NCBI GenBank assembly: GCA_014654035.1 | Contig: JACWDQ010000009.1 | Span: forward strand, 1 to 45,994 | Length of the DNA stretch: 45,994 nt | From: Pelagibacterales bacterium SAG-MED19 | GTDB lineage: Bacteria; Pseudomonadota; Alphaproteobacteria; Pelagibacterales; Pelagibacteraceae | Direction of reading: 5' to 3' | Part shown: positions 27,827 to 37,320 of the stretch, in pieces | Position numbering within the stretch: position 1 is the first letter of the stretch | How the letters are laid out: each line of letters starts with the position of its first letter | Program-made: the position numbers and the translations under genes | The notes under the pieces: generated by a model | What the model was told of the DNA's origin: nothing | Database searches by the model: none | Seen by the model: only the letters and a program-made list of their open reading frames with translations

Positions 27827-27850
27827 AAGGGGCGAAATTAATCGCCCCTT
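27827..27850 (-). terminator. Intrinsic terminator of the symporter operon
   Basis: A perfect 9-base stem AAGGGGCGA/TCGCCCCTT with a 6-base loop lies 13 bases past the symporter stop. On the minus strand it is followed by TTTTAATCTC. It is the only clear GC-rich hairpin terminator I see in the window. The strand is set by the upstream gene and the T-tract. Confidence 0.85.
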
Positions 27851-27863
27851 ATTAATATTATCT

Positions 27864-29672
27864 TTATTGTTTGCCGATGATAGATCTACCAGAAGGTATT
27901 CTAACTTCGTCAACCATTCTTTGTGTAGCAGCATTTGGTTCTGAAGTAATTAAACTTACAACAACCATAGATACTAAACTAACTGCAGAACCGAAGATAC
28001 CAAATGTTAACTGTGTAATACCTAAGAATCCACTTCCGCCATTTCGTACCCAAATTAGGTAACCCATACCAGAAAGTAAACCTAAAGCCATACCAGCTAT
28101 AGCACCTTCTCTGTTAGCTCTCTTCCACCATACACCAAGTACAAGTGGGAAGAACAATCCTGACATCGCAAAGTCAAAAGCCCAGATTACTGAACCTAAA
28201 ATACCTTGGATCTCCATTGCTGCAATAGTTGCTCCAGCAAAACCAATTACTACAAGTAATACCCTTGCAACAACTAGTCTTTTTGCAGTCTCTGCTTTTG
28301 AATCGATGATTTTGTAATAAACATCGTGAGAGATTGCATTTGCAATTGCTAGAATCAAACCATCAGCTGTTGACATGGCAGCAGCCATACCTCCAGCAGC
28401 AACCAGACCTGAAATTACATAAGGTAATCCAGCTATCTCTGGAGTTGCTAACACAACGGCTTTACCACCCATGAAAAACTCATTTAATTCAAGAGTTCCA
28501 TTTCCGTTAAAGTCGCTTACAAACATCAAGTTTGCTGCGTTCCAGTTTTGATACCAATCTATCGCTTGAACATCTGCAATTGATTTACCAATAATACCTG
28601 TAGGTAATGAAGGATCCATCAATGACAATTTAGATAAAGTCGCTAACATTGGAGCAGAAGAATAAAGTAGGAAGATAAAGAATAAAGACCAACCCACTGA
28701 TTTTCTAGCCGCTTTTACACTTGGAGTAGTGAAATATCTCATCATCACGTGAGGCAAAGATGCTGTTCCCATCATCATTGCTAGCGCTAATGAAATAAAT
28801 GCCCACGGTGTAGCGTTTACCGCTGAGTGAGCTTTTGTTATTCCAGCTAAACCTTTAGGTACATTCGCAAGATCAGCAGCTGAGTTTTTCACAAAACCAA
28901 ACTGTTGTTCTAGTTCACCAATTCTAGCTACCTCATCAGCCAACATAAAGTGAGGGAAGAAACCCGCACCTATTTTGTTACTGATCCAGAATACTGGAAG
29001 TAAGTAAGCTATAATTAGTACGATATACTGTGCAACCTGTGTCCAAGTTACTCCTCTCATACCACCTAACATTGAACATAGTAAAATACTTACTAATCCA
29101 ACATAAACTGCGTATTGGAATGGAATATCTAAAGCAACAGAAGCAATTGTACCTGTAGCGTTAATTTGTGCAGTCACATAGGTAAATGAAGCAACAGTTA
29201 AAACTACTACTGCAAGAAACCTAGTTAAATTACCACCGTATCTCGTACCAATAAAATCTGGAACTGTGTAACAGCCAAATTTTCTTAAGTATGGTGCTAA
29301 TAAAGTTGCAACTAATACATAACCACCAGTCCAACCTACAAGTAGTGCCATATATCCATAACCTTTGAAGTAAATACCACCAGCCATTGCAACGAATGAA
29401 GCACCAGACATCCAGTCTGCTGCAGTCGCCATTCCGTTGAATACGGTAGGTACTTGTCTTCCAGCTACGTAATAAGCATCTGCTTGAGCTGTACGTGATA
29501 GCCAACCAATTATTGCGTAGATGGCAACAGTAAAAGCAACGAAACAAATTCCGATTGCTTTAGATGTCATACCCATCTGTTCACCAATTGCCATAATGAT
29601 TATGAAAGCTAAAAAACCACCTGTATAGATTCCATAAACCTTAGGCAAATTATCTATAAAATTACCTTTCAT
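27864..29672 (-). CDS. Cation:solute symporter (acetate permease ActP-like, SSS family)
   Basis: Large symporter of 602 residues with about 13 hydrophobic segments. SSS-family blocks include the early YYVAGRQVPTVFNGMATAADWMSGASF (in part AADWMSGASFVAMAGGI), RYGGNLTRFLAV, and ISGLVAAGGMAAAMSTADGLI. A soluble insert at 385-400 contains DFNGNGTLELNE, which fits a 12-residue EF-hand-type calcium loop. Paired with a DUF4212 small subunit upstream (one-base overlap) and close to acs, so acetate or another short carboxylate is the likely substrate. SD-like AGAGGGGA precedes the start. Followed by an intrinsic terminator. Confidence 0.88.
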   Translation of the reverse strand: MKGNFIDNLPKVYGIYTGGFLAFIIIMAIGEQMGMTSKAIGICFVAFTVAIYAIIGWLSRTAQADAYYVAGRQVPTVFNGMATAADWMSGASFVAMAGGIYFKGYGYMALLVGWTGGYVLVATLLAPYLRKFGCYTVPDFIGTRYGGNLTRFLAVVVLTVASFTYVTAQINATGTIASVALDIPFQYAVYVGLVSILLCSMLGGMRGVTWTQVAQYIVLIIAYLLPVFWISNKIGAGFFPHFMLADEVARIGELEQQFGFVKNSAADLANVPKGLAGITKAHSAVNATPWAFISLALAMMMGTASLPHVMMRYFTTPSVKAARKSVGWSLFFIFLLYSSAPMLATLSKLSLMDPSLPTGIIGKSIADVQAIDWYQNWNAANLMFVSDFNGNGTLELNEFFMGGKAVVLATPEIAGLPYVISGLVAAGGMAAAMSTADGLILAIANAISHDVYYKIIDSKAETAKRLVVARVLLVVIGFAGATIAAMEIQGILGSVIWAFDFAMSGLFFPLVLGVWWKRANREGAIAGMALGLLSGMGYLIWVRNGGSGFLGITQLTFGIFGSAVSLVSMVVVSLITSEPNAATQRMVDEVRIPSGRSIIGKQ

Positions 29673-29932
29673 TAGTCATCCCCTCTTTCTGAAAAGCCAA
29701 ATTCTTCATCAATTTTTTCTTGTCTATTCGCAAACCAAAAAATAAGGATTACGAAAATTCCAAGAGAACCCTGACAAGTGAACCAATAAGTCAACGGATA
29801 ACCAAATGGTCCCGTTGTACTGTTCATTTCAGCTCCGAAAAGAAAGATGCCAATTGAGAATACAAACCAAATAGCTAATGTGACCATTAACAATCCTCTG
29901 GTTTTTTCCCAGTGTTGTGCTTGTTTTGACAT
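29672..29932 (-). CDS. DUF4212 small subunit of the solute symporter
   Basis: 86 residues with two transmembrane helices (about 14-34 and 51-67). The conserved blocks are WEKTRGLLMVTLAIWF, GYPLTYWFTCQGSLGIFVILIFWF (in part PLTYWFTCQGS) and the charged tail EKIDEEFGF. This family is nearly always encoded directly before an SSS symporter and is annotated as its small subunit. The sequence AGAGAGG before the ATG is a good ribosome-binding site. First gene of the two-gene operon. Confidence 0.9.
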   Translation of the reverse strand: MSKQAQHWEKTRGLLMVTLAIWFVFSIGIFLFGAEMNSTTGPFGYPLTYWFTCQGSLGIFVILIFWFANRQEKIDEEFGFSERGDD

Positions 29933-30058
29933 TATATACCTCTCTCTTTTTAGTTATAACTGGCGAAAACCATAACCATTATGAAGGAGATTTAAAGTAT
30001 TAAAATTGTACTAAAAAGAGGATTTTTTGAGGTATAAATTGTAAAAACACTATTATTT

Positions 30059-30682
30059 ATGGCGAAATATAAATTAACTTGGAAAGACCTATCTTGGAAT
30101 GATTTCAAGATATATCTTTTTGCCCTTTTTAAGGCCTTTGTGCCAAAAAAGAAATTGACCAATTTAGATGAACTAGAAAGCTTCATCCAAACAAAATCTG
30201 CTTGGGTGACACAAGTAACACTTTATGGATATTTAAAAACAAGAATGGGAACAAGATATGTTCTTCACTTTGAAAACGATAAATTCATGGGATCTGTCAA
30301 TTTAGCAAAGTGGAATATTTATTCGGTTGCTCTTCAAGATCTTACTTTCTTTTCTTTTTCATACTTAAAAGTAAATTTTAATTATCAAGACACAAGTAAG
30401 GCAAAAGAAGTTTTTTTAAAGATTTTAGATGATGAAACCACAAACAAAATGCCACCTATGATTATAGAAGAAGCAAAAAAAAATTTTGATGAAAGATTAG
30501 AAAATTTAAATTGGGACAATTATTACGATAATATTCCATTTAATCCTAGTGCTTTATCATTGTTTAAATGGGCGCCAATCGCTGATGAGTTAAAAGAATT
30601 AGATCGAAAAATTGTTTTAAACTCAATGATACTTAAATGGGATGTTGTTAAAAAAGAATTTAAAGAAAGACTTAAGTTCTAA
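30059..30682 (+). CDS. Conserved protein of unknown function beside the acetate genes
   Basis: Not recognised with confidence. 207 residues, soluble, rich in Trp and aromatic residues near the N-terminus ([21 protein letters not shown]). A middle beta region includes [21 protein letters not shown], given in part as [12 protein letters not shown]. The C-terminus is helical and charged. No signal peptide. Divergent from the symporter operon across 126 bases and convergent with acs (4-base overlap), so it is wedged inside the acetate module, which suggests but does not show a related role. Confidence 0.7.
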   Translation: MAKYKLTWKDLSWNDFKIYLFALFKAFVPKKKLTNLDELESFIQTKSAWVTQVTLYGYLKTRMGTRYVLHFENDKFMGSVNLAKWNIYSVALQDLTFFSFSYLKVNFNYQDTSKAKEVFLKILDDETTNKMPPMIIEEAKKNFDERLENLNWDNYYDNIPFNPSALSLFKWAPIADELKELDRKIVLNSMILKWDVVKKEFKERLKF

Positions 30683-32769
30683 ATATTTTTTCTATTTTCA
30701 ACCAAGCTTGTTACAACACTTGGATCAGCCAATGTAGTTGTGTCACCCAATTGGTCATGTTCGTTGGCAGCAATTTTTCTTAGGATCCTTCTCATAATTT
30801 TTCCAGATCTTGTTTTTGGAAGACCAGGAGAGAAATGAATGAGATCTGGTGTAGCCAAAGGGCCAATCTGTTTTCTTACCCAAAGTTTTAAATCTCGCTC
30901 TAACTCACCTGTTTCTGGCTCTCCTGCATTTAAGGTAACATAACAATATAATCCATTTCCTTTAATATCATGCGGGTAACCAACCACAGCTGCTTCTGCT
31001 ACTTTTGGATGTGCAACAAAAGCACTTTCTATCTCAGCAGTTCCTAAGTTGTGACCAGATACTATAATTACATCATCTACTCTTCCTGTGATCCAATAAT
31101 ATCCATCCTTATCTCTTTTACATCCATCTCCAGTAAAATATTTTCCATCAAATTGAGAAAAATATGTATCGATAAATCTTTGATGATCACCATAAACTGT
31201 TCTCATTTGTCCAGGCCATGATTGAGAGATACACAACCTTCCTTCTCCAGCGCCTTTTATTTCTTTACCATCTTTGTCAACTATTACAGGTTTAATTCCA
31301 TAAAAAGGTTTTGTTGCAGAACCAGGTTTTAAAGAAATTGCCCCAGTTTGTGGTGAAATTAAAATTCCACCAGTTTCTGTCTGCCACCAAGTATCAACTA
31401 TTGGACACTTAGAATTTCCAACAGTTTTATAATACCACAACCAAGCCTCAGGATTTATAGGCTCACCAACAGTCCCTAATAATTTTAAGGATTTTCTTGA
31501 TGTTTTATTCACTGGTAAATCACCTTCTCTCATTAATGCTCTAATAGCTGTTGGAGCTGTATAAAAAGTGTTAACTTTAAATTTATCCACAATTTGCCAC
31601 CATCTTGAACTATCTGGATAGTTAGGAACTCCCTCAAACATTATTGTCGTAGCACCATTAGAGAGAGGTCCATAAATAATGTAACTATGTCCTGTCACCC
31701 AGCCAATATCTGCTGTACACCAGTAAATATCTTTTGGTTTATAATTAAATATATATTGATGAGTCATAGATGCATAAACCATATAGCCTCCTGTTGTATG
31801 CAAAACTCCTTTTGGTTTACCTGTAGAACCTGAGGTATATAAAATAAATAATGGATCTTCAGCATTCATTTCTTCTGGTTCAGAGTGATTTGACACGTCT
31901 TTTATTAATTCATGATACCAGACATCTCTTTCAGAGTTCCAGTAAACATAATTGCCCGTTCTTTTTACAACGATACATTTTTTAACATTAGGACAATTTG
32001 TTAATGCTTCATCAGTTGTTGCTTTTAAAGGGATTATTTTTCCACCTCTTACGCCTTCATCTGCAGTTATTATGTATTCTGACTTACAATCATTTACTCT
32101 TCCAGAAATAGATTCTGCTGAAAAACCTCCAAATATTATTGAATGAATTGCACCGATTCTAGCACAAGCTAACATTAAAATTGCTAGTTCAGGAATCATG
32201 GTTAAATATATCGTAACTCTATCGCCTTTTTTAATTCCCAACTTCTTTAATCCGTTAGCAGCTTTACAAACTTTTTGATGAAGTTGTTTATAAGAAATCT
32301 TTTGAGTATCTTTAGGATCATCTCCAACCCAAATAATTGCAGTTTTGTCTTTTTTATCTTTCAAATGCCTATCAATACAGTTTGCAGAAGCATTTAAAGT
32401 TCCATCTTCATACCACTTTATTCTAACTTCATCTTTACTATATTTTACGTCTTTAATTTTTTTGTACGGTTTTATCCAGGTAATTCTTTTTCCTTCTTTT
32501 TTCCAAAAAGCATTGTTGTTCTTGATAGACTCGCTATATTTATTTTGATATTGAGATTTATTAGCTAAACTACTTTTTACCCACTCTGGTTTGGTTTTAA
32601 ATATTAGCTCTTGATTTGAGGTCTCACTCTTTTTTTGATTTTTTTTTCTTTTAATAATTCTTTTTTTCTTTTTAACTTTTCTTTTTTTTGTATATTTTTT
32701 TCTTCTTTTAGCGCTCTTTTTTTTTGAGGCTTTTTTATTATGTTTTGATTTTCTTTTTTTTTTTGGCAT
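30679..32769 (-). CDS. acs: Acetyl-CoA synthetase with a Lys/Arg-rich N-terminal tail
   Basis: AMP-forming ligase making acetyl-CoA from acetate. The ATP-binding block is [19 protein letters not shown]. Later blocks are [36 protein letters not shown] and the C-terminal [13 protein letters not shown], whose Lys is the usual acetylation site. The first 47 residues of 696 carry 31 Lys or Arg and precede the normal start (KPEWVKSS...). No ATG, GTG or TTG start that would remove the tail is evident before the conserved core. Works with the nearby symporter to assimilate acetate. Confidence 0.96.
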   Translation of the reverse strand: MPKKKRKSKHNKKASKKKSAKRRKKYTKKRKVKKKKRIIKRKKNQKKSETSNQELIFKTKPEWVKSSLANKSQYQNKYSESIKNNNAFWKKEGKRITWIKPYKKIKDVKYSKDEVRIKWYEDGTLNASANCIDRHLKDKKDKTAIIWVGDDPKDTQKISYKQLHQKVCKAANGLKKLGIKKGDRVTIYLTMIPELAILMLACARIGAIHSIIFGGFSAESISGRVNDCKSEYIITADEGVRGGKIIPLKATTDEALTNCPNVKKCIVVKRTGNYVYWNSERDVWYHELIKDVSNHSEPEEMNAEDPLFILYTSGSTGKPKGVLHTTGGYMVYASMTHQYIFNYKPKDIYWCTADIGWVTGHSYIIYGPLSNGATTIMFEGVPNYPDSSRWWQIVDKFKVNTFYTAPTAIRALMREGDLPVNKTSRKSLKLLGTVGEPINPEAWLWYYKTVGNSKCPIVDTWWQTETGGILISPQTGAISLKPGSATKPFYGIKPVIVDKDGKEIKGAGEGRLCISQSWPGQMRTVYGDHQRFIDTYFSQFDGKYFTGDGCKRDKDGYYWITGRVDDVIIVSGHNLGTAEIESAFVAHPKVAEAAVVGYPHDIKGNGLYCYVTLNAGEPETGELERDLKLWVRKQIGPLATPDLIHFSPGLPKTRSGKIMRRILRKIAANEHDQLGDTTTLADPSVVTSLVENRKNI

Positions 32770-32781
32770 ATATTATATGAT

Positions 32782-33195
32782 TTAAATCTTACCCATCTTA
32801 TTTAAAATTTTCCAGCTTTTAGAATCAATTGGCATCACAGATAAACGACTTTGTTTTATTAATGATAAGTGGCTTAATTCCTTGTTTTTTTTAATTTTCT
32901 CTAAGGTAACTGGTTTGTCTAATTTACTCAAATATTTAACAGTTACAGCAACAAACTGACCAGATTGGTCTGTTTTATCAATGTAGTGTTCTTTTATTAC
33001 TTCCACAATTCCTACAATTTCTTTTCCGATATTGGAATGATAAAAAAAACATTGGTCACCTTTTTTCATATCTTTAAGGTTTCTAGCAGCCTGATAATTT
33101 CTTACCCCATCCCATGGTGCTCCTTTGTTTCCAGCTTTTTTTTGTTGGTCAATCGACCAAACATTTGGTTCTGATTTCATTAACCAATATTTCAT
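32782..33195 (-). CDS. EVE-domain protein
   Basis: PUA/YTH-like EVE domain, thought to bind modified bases in nucleic acid. The diagnostic start is YWLMKSEPNVWSI, followed by WDGVRNYQAARNLK and GDQCFFYHSNIGKEIVGIVEV (part). The C-terminus QSRLSVMPID is typical. Length 137 is normal. Shares one base with tsaD, and the tsaD-EVE pairing is common in proteobacteria. Function is unproved; the neighbour suggests a link to tRNA or translation quality. Confidence 0.92.
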   Translation of the reverse strand: MKYWLMKSEPNVWSIDQQKKAGNKGAPWDGVRNYQAARNLKDMKKGDQCFFYHSNIGKEIVGIVEVIKEHYIDKTDQSGQFVAVTVKYLSKLDKPVTLEKIKKNKELSHLSLIKQSRLSVMPIDSKSWKILNKMGKI

Positions 33196-34268
33196 TATAA
33201 TTGGACTCCTGCGCCTTTAAGAAATATAGCATCTTCATCAAGAGCCCATCTTGGTTTTGCAGGATGATCAAAATTATTAAATTTTTTTAATTTAAACTTT
33301 TCTAGACCAACCATTGCTATCATCGCAGCGTTGTCACCACATAATTCTATTGGAGGGAACATACTTAAATAATCTTCTTCATTGCATAATTTTTTTAGCA
33401 TAATTCTAATTTTTTTATTAGCAGCAACACCGCCTGCAACTACAAATATTTTTTTTTCTGTTTTATTTAGTTTTTCGAACTCTTTAAATGCAATCTTAGT
33501 TTTTTTATATAATATCTCCTCTATTGTTTTTTGAAAAGATGCAGCAAGATCAAACTTTTCTTGTTCAGTTTTAATATTTTTTGTTATTTTTAAAACTGCA
33601 GTTTTAAGACCAGCAAATGACAGATTACATCCACCTTTGTTTAATATTGGTTTTGGTAAATCATATTTATTTGGATTTCCTTTTTGAGCTAAAATTTCAA
33701 TTTGTGGACCACCGGGAAACTCAATACCTAAAAGTTTTGCAGTTTTGTCAAAAGCTTCACCTAAAGCATCATCTATAGTTGTGCCTAATCTTTTGTATTT
33801 TCCAAGCCCTTGAACACTCAAAAATTGTGAATGTCCTCCTGAAATTAATAGAAGTAAGTAAGGATATTTTAAATCTGAATTAAGTTTAGGGCTTAGTGCA
33901 TGACCTTCTAAATGATTAACTGCTATAAAAGGTTTATTTAATGATGCAGCAAAAGTTTTTCCAAAACTTAATCCAACAGACAAACAAACAACTAAACCTG
34001 GACCAGCCGTAGAAGCAATGGCATCAATTTCATTAATCTTACGTCCACTATCATTAATTGCTTTTTTAACAATTGAATCTATTTTTTCTATGTGAGATCG
34101 GGCTGCTAACTCAGGAACAACCCCTCCAAATTCTTTATGTACATCGACTTGACTTGAAATAATATTAGATAAAACAACAGGATTTTTTTGTTCATTTTCA
34201 GTTATTAAAGATGCAGCTGTTTCATCACAACTCGATTCTATTCCAAGAATTAAGGGTTTTTTACTCAT
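33195..34268 (-). CDS. tsaD: tRNA N6-threonylcarbamoyladenosine transferase
   Basis: Catalytic subunit that puts the threonylcarbamoyl group on A37 of ANN-decoding tRNAs. N-terminal LGIESSCDETAASL is diagnostic. The metal-binding His119 and His123 are in VNHLEGHALSP. Other blocks are LLISGGHSQFL, GEAFDKTAKLL, and CGDNAAMIAMVG with the third metal ligand. Length 357 is normal. Divergent from hemC across 54 bases. Confidence 0.98.
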   Translation of the reverse strand: MSKKPLILGIESSCDETAASLITENEQKNPVVLSNIISSQVDVHKEFGGVVPELAARSHIEKIDSIVKKAINDSGRKINEIDAIASTAGPGLVVCLSVGLSFGKTFAASLNKPFIAVNHLEGHALSPKLNSDLKYPYLLLLISGGHSQFLSVQGLGKYKRLGTTIDDALGEAFDKTAKLLGIEFPGGPQIEILAQKGNPNKYDLPKPILNKGGCNLSFAGLKTAVLKITKNIKTEQEKFDLAASFQKTIEEILYKKTKIAFKEFEKLNKTEKKIFVVAGGVAANKKIRIMLKKLCNEEDYLSMFPPIELCGDNAAMIAMVGLEKFKLKKFNNFDHPAKPRWALDEDAIFLKGAGVQL

Positions 34269-34322
34269 TCAAATAGTTTTTATTAACTGTACAATCTCAT
34301 TACAAGTAAGAAATAAATTTTT

Positions 34323-35243
34323 ATGAATAAAAAAATAGTTATTGGATCAAGAGGCAGCAAGTTATCATTAATTTATGCTCAAATCGCTAAGAATAAGATT
34401 TTACAAAATAATAATTTGAAAGATGAAGATATAGTAATTAAAGAAATTATAACTAAAGGTGACCAGGTGCAGGATGTCAGGTTGTCTGAAGTTGGTGGTA
34501 AAGGTTTATTTTCTAAAAATATAGAAAAAGAATTGCAGGAAAAAAAAATTGATATAGCAGTCCATGCTTTAAAAGATTTACCAGCTATAGAAACTAAAGG
34601 CCTAATTATAAATGCATTTTTAGAGAGAAACGATCCAAGAGAAATCTTAATATCAAGAGATAAAAAAAAAAAAATAAATGAATTAAAACCTAATGCTATA
34701 ATTGGAACCTCTTCATTTAGAAGAGAGTTTCAAATTAAAAATATAAGAACCGACCTTAATTTCAAACTTATAAGAGGAAATGTTGAGACAAGGATTAAAA
34801 AACTTAATGATGGACTATATGATGCTATAATCTTATCTTATGCAGGAATTAAATCATTAAAAATTGACAATGAGATATCTGAAATTTTTTCAGTAAAGAA
34901 TATAATTCCGAGTGCTGGACAAGGAATTATTTCTCTTCAATGTAGAGAAAATGATAATAAAATTTTGTCTATTTTAAAAAAAACCAACCATAATGAAACT
35001 CGTCAAAGAGCAAATGCAGAAAGAAATGTTTTGAAAGTTTTAGAAGGAGATTGTGAAACACCAATTGGTGTTCATGCTACTATAAAAGGTGATGAAATTA
35101 TTCTTGAAGCAGAACTATTTTCTTTAGATGGTTCTGAAAGATTTTATGAAAAAAAAATCTCTAAAATTGAAAATGCGAAAGAACTTGGTAAAGAGTTGGG
35201 TCAAATATTAAAAGTAAAATCGAATAATAGTTATAAAAAATAA
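34323..35243 (+). CDS. hemC: Hydroxymethylbilane synthase (porphobilinogen deaminase)
   Basis: Polymerises four porphobilinogens into hydroxymethylbilane. The N-terminus IGSRGSKLSLIYAQ and VGGKGLFSKNIEKEL are typical, with the catalytic Asp region AVHALKDLPA. The dipyrromethane cofactor attaches at Cys244 in LEGDCETPIGV. Length 306 is normal. hemD follows after one base, so hemCD is an operon. Together with hemE, hemH and hemJ at the left end, five heme genes lie in this window. Confidence 0.98.
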   Translation: MNKKIVIGSRGSKLSLIYAQIAKNKILQNNNLKDEDIVIKEIITKGDQVQDVRLSEVGGKGLFSKNIEKELQEKKIDIAVHALKDLPAIETKGLIINAFLERNDPREILISRDKKKKINELKPNAIIGTSSFRREFQIKNIRTDLNFKLIRGNVETRIKKLNDGLYDAIILSYAGIKSLKIDNEISEIFSVKNIIPSAGQGIISLQCRENDNKILSILKKTNHNETRQRANAERNVLKVLEGDCETPIGVHATIKGDEIILEAELFSLDGSERFYEKKISKIENAKELGKELGQILKVKSNNSYKK

Positions 35244-35244
35244 T

Positions 35245-35943
35245 ATGCATATTTTGTTAACAAGACCATTAGAAGATTGTTCTCAGATGATTTTAAAATT
35301 TCAATCATTGGGGCATCAAGTATCACATCTTCCATTATTAAATATATCTAAAATAAATTATAGTGAAATTAATTTTTCAAATTTTAAAGGAATTGTTTTT
35401 ACTAGCGCCAATGCTATTAAATTTCTAAATACTAATTCAATTAATAAAAAACTTTTGTGTTTTTGTGTAGGTGATAATACGGAAAAAAAAGCTAGATCAG
35501 TTGGATTTCAAAATGTAATTGCAGCAGAAGGTAATGTTGCAAATTTAAAAGAGATGATTTTAAAAAATTTAGACAAAAAAGATGGTGATATAATTTATGT
35601 AAGTGGAGAGACTATATCTATTGATTTAGATCAACAATTACAAAAAGAAGGATATAACGTTAAAAGAGTTATTAATTACCGTGCAGCCCACAATGAAAGC
35701 TTCAATGAAACCTTTGTTAAAAAATTAAAGTTAAATATACCAGATATAGTTTATGTTTATTCTCAAAATAGTGCTTTAAGTTTCTTAAAATTTATAAAAT
35801 TTAATCAATCAGAAAACCTCTGGATGAATACTAATTTGATGTGTATTGGTGAAAAAACATCAGCTATATTGAATGAAATTAAGTGGAAAAAGATATTTCT
35901 TTTTAATCCTGGAGAAGAAGAATTTTTGTTATATAAAATTTAA
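35245..35943 (+). CDS. hemD: Uroporphyrinogen-III synthase
   Basis: Cyclises hydroxymethylbilane with inversion of ring D. The family is poorly conserved. Visible features are the N-terminal ILLTRPLEDC, GIVFTSANAIKFL, the CVGDNTEKKARSVGFQNV block, and the second-domain IVYVYSQNSALSFL and CIGEKTSAIL. Length 232 is right. The call is secured by its position directly after hemC. mscS-like follows after 2 bases. Confidence 0.93.
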   Translation: MHILLTRPLEDCSQMILKFQSLGHQVSHLPLLNISKINYSEINFSNFKGIVFTSANAIKFLNTNSINKKLLCFCVGDNTEKKARSVGFQNVIAAEGNVANLKEMILKNLDKKDGDIIYVSGETISIDLDQQLQKEGYNVKRVINYRAAHNESFNETFVKKLKLNIPDIVYVYSQNSALSFLKFIKFNQSENLWMNTNLMCIGEKTSAILNEIKWKKIFLFNPGEEEFLLYKI

Positions 35944-35945
35944 AT

Positions 35946-37031
35946 ATGGAATTATTAAATAATTTTTCTGAGATATTTTTATCAGTGTGGAATAAAGGAA
36001 TTTTAGGCGTTGATATTTTTCAAATATTAATTGGGATTGGGATTTTTTTAATTTTTTTAGTTTTTAGAGGTTTAATTAGTAAACTTATAATTAAAAAATT
36101 AGAGGTTATTTCTAAGCGAACTACTAATAAACTTGATGATACTTTTGTGTCTTCATTAGTTGGACCAGCTAGATTTTTGCCAATCGTTTTAGGGTTTTTT
36201 ATTGCAAGTTATTATATGACATTTTCAAGTGAAGGTCGTGAAATTGTAGATACAATTAATAGAACATTAATTACAATTTTAATTTTTTGGGTAATTCATC
36301 AAATTATTGAACCAGTTTCATATATTTTAAGTGGTTTGGATAAACTTCTAACTAGAGAGTTAATCGGATGGATTATTAAATCTTTAAAGATATTAATTTT
36401 TATTCTAGGGCTTGCAGCAGTCCTTGAACTATGGGGAATTAAAATTGGACCAATTATTGCTGGACTAGGTTTATTTGGTGTTGCAGTTGCTCTAGGTGCA
36501 CAGGATTTATTCAAGAATTTAATTTCAGGAATTTTAGTTCTTGTTGAAAAAAGATTTAAAATAGGTGATTGGATTTTAGTTGATGGTATTATAGAGGGGA
36601 TTGTTGAAAAAATTGGATTTAGGTCAACAACTATTAGAAAATTTGATAAGTCGCTAGCAATAATCCCCAACTTTCAATTTGCTGAAAACGCTGTTGTAAA
36701 TGTAAGTGAAACTTCAAATTGGTTAATAAGTTGGATTATAACTCTCCAATATGACACAACTGTTGATCAATTAAAAACAATCAGAGATCAAATAGAAAAT
36801 CATATTAAAAAAAGTGAAGATTTTAAAACAAGTATAGGTCTTGCTGTAAGAGTTGATAAATTTTCAGATAGTTCAATAGATATGTATGTTCGTTGTTTTA
36901 CAAGATCGGATAGCTGGAATGAATGGCTATCTGTTAAGGAAAAATTAGCAATTGAAATTAAGCAAATTGTAGAGAATAACAAAGCTTCTTTTGCATTTCC
37001 AAGTTCTTCAATTTATATTGAAAAAAAATGA
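35946..37031 (+). CDS. MscS-family mechanosensitive channel
   Basis: 361 residues with hydrophobic helices at about 22-42, 68-86, 104-122 and 145-165. The pore helix and beta domain follow: GPIIAGLGLFGVAVALGAQDLFKNLISG is shown in part as GLGLFGVAVALGAQDLF, then KRFKIGDWILVDGIIEGIVEKIGFRSTTIR in part as FKIGDWILVDG. The cytoplasmic vestibule ends the protein. It probably relieves turgor, but small-channel members can have other gating roles. Overlaps the following yggT by 4 bases. Confidence 0.93.
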   Translation: MELLNNFSEIFLSVWNKGILGVDIFQILIGIGIFLIFLVFRGLISKLIIKKLEVISKRTTNKLDDTFVSSLVGPARFLPIVLGFFIASYYMTFSSEGREIVDTINRTLITILIFWVIHQIIEPVSYILSGLDKLLTRELIGWIIKSLKILIFILGLAAVLELWGIKIGPIIAGLGLFGVAVALGAQDLFKNLISGILVLVEKRFKIGDWILVDGIIEGIVEKIGFRSTTIRKFDKSLAIIPNFQFAENAVVNVSETSNWLISWIITLQYDTTVDQLKTIRDQIENHIKKSEDFKTSIGLAVRVDKFSDSSIDMYVRCFTRSDSWNEWLSVKEKLAIEIKQIVENNKASFAFPSSSIYIEKK

Positions 37032-37318
37032 TTGCCATTTTTTATTTAACCTTACAAATACTTAAACTTTACTCTTACGTTGTCATAGCTAATGTAATTA
37101 TTAGTTGGCTTATAGCTTTTAATATTCTTAATACTCAAAATAGAGTTGTTTATTCAATTTTAGAATTAAGCTATCGACTAACAGACCCAATTTTGAGTAG
37201 AATCAGACGTTTTTTACCAAATTTAGGTTCGTTAGATATATCACCCATAATTTTACTTCTATTGATTTGGTTTATAGAAATGTGTATGAAGCTCTACATT
37301 GCACCAATGATATTCTAA
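37028..37318 (+). CDS. YggT-family membrane protein
   Basis: 96 residues with two hydrophobic spans (about 5-30 and 70-92). The diagnostic block YRLTDPILSRIRRFLPNLGSLDISP (in part RLTDPILSRIRRFLP) sits between them. This matches the classical YggT form better than the copy at 27437. Coupled to the MscS gene by an ATGA overlap and 2 bases before folD. Confidence 0.93.
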   Translation: MIAIFYLTLQILKLYSYVVIANVIISWLIAFNILNTQNRVVYSILELSYRLTDPILSRIRRFLPNLGSLDISPIILLLLIWFIEMCMKLYIAPMIF

Positions 37319-37320
37319 TT

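Noticed and set aside
36299-36670. Open frame of 123 codons antisense to the MscS gene
   Set aside because: Complement of strongly conserved channel sequence with no independent support.
27437-37318. Two YggT genes as a recent duplication
   Set aside because: The proteins differ in length and sequence beyond the family block; they look like separate old subfamilies.
37267-37320. Longer N-terminus for folD
   Set aside because: The extra residues are translated from yggT in another frame; ATG at 37321 gives the standard FolD start.
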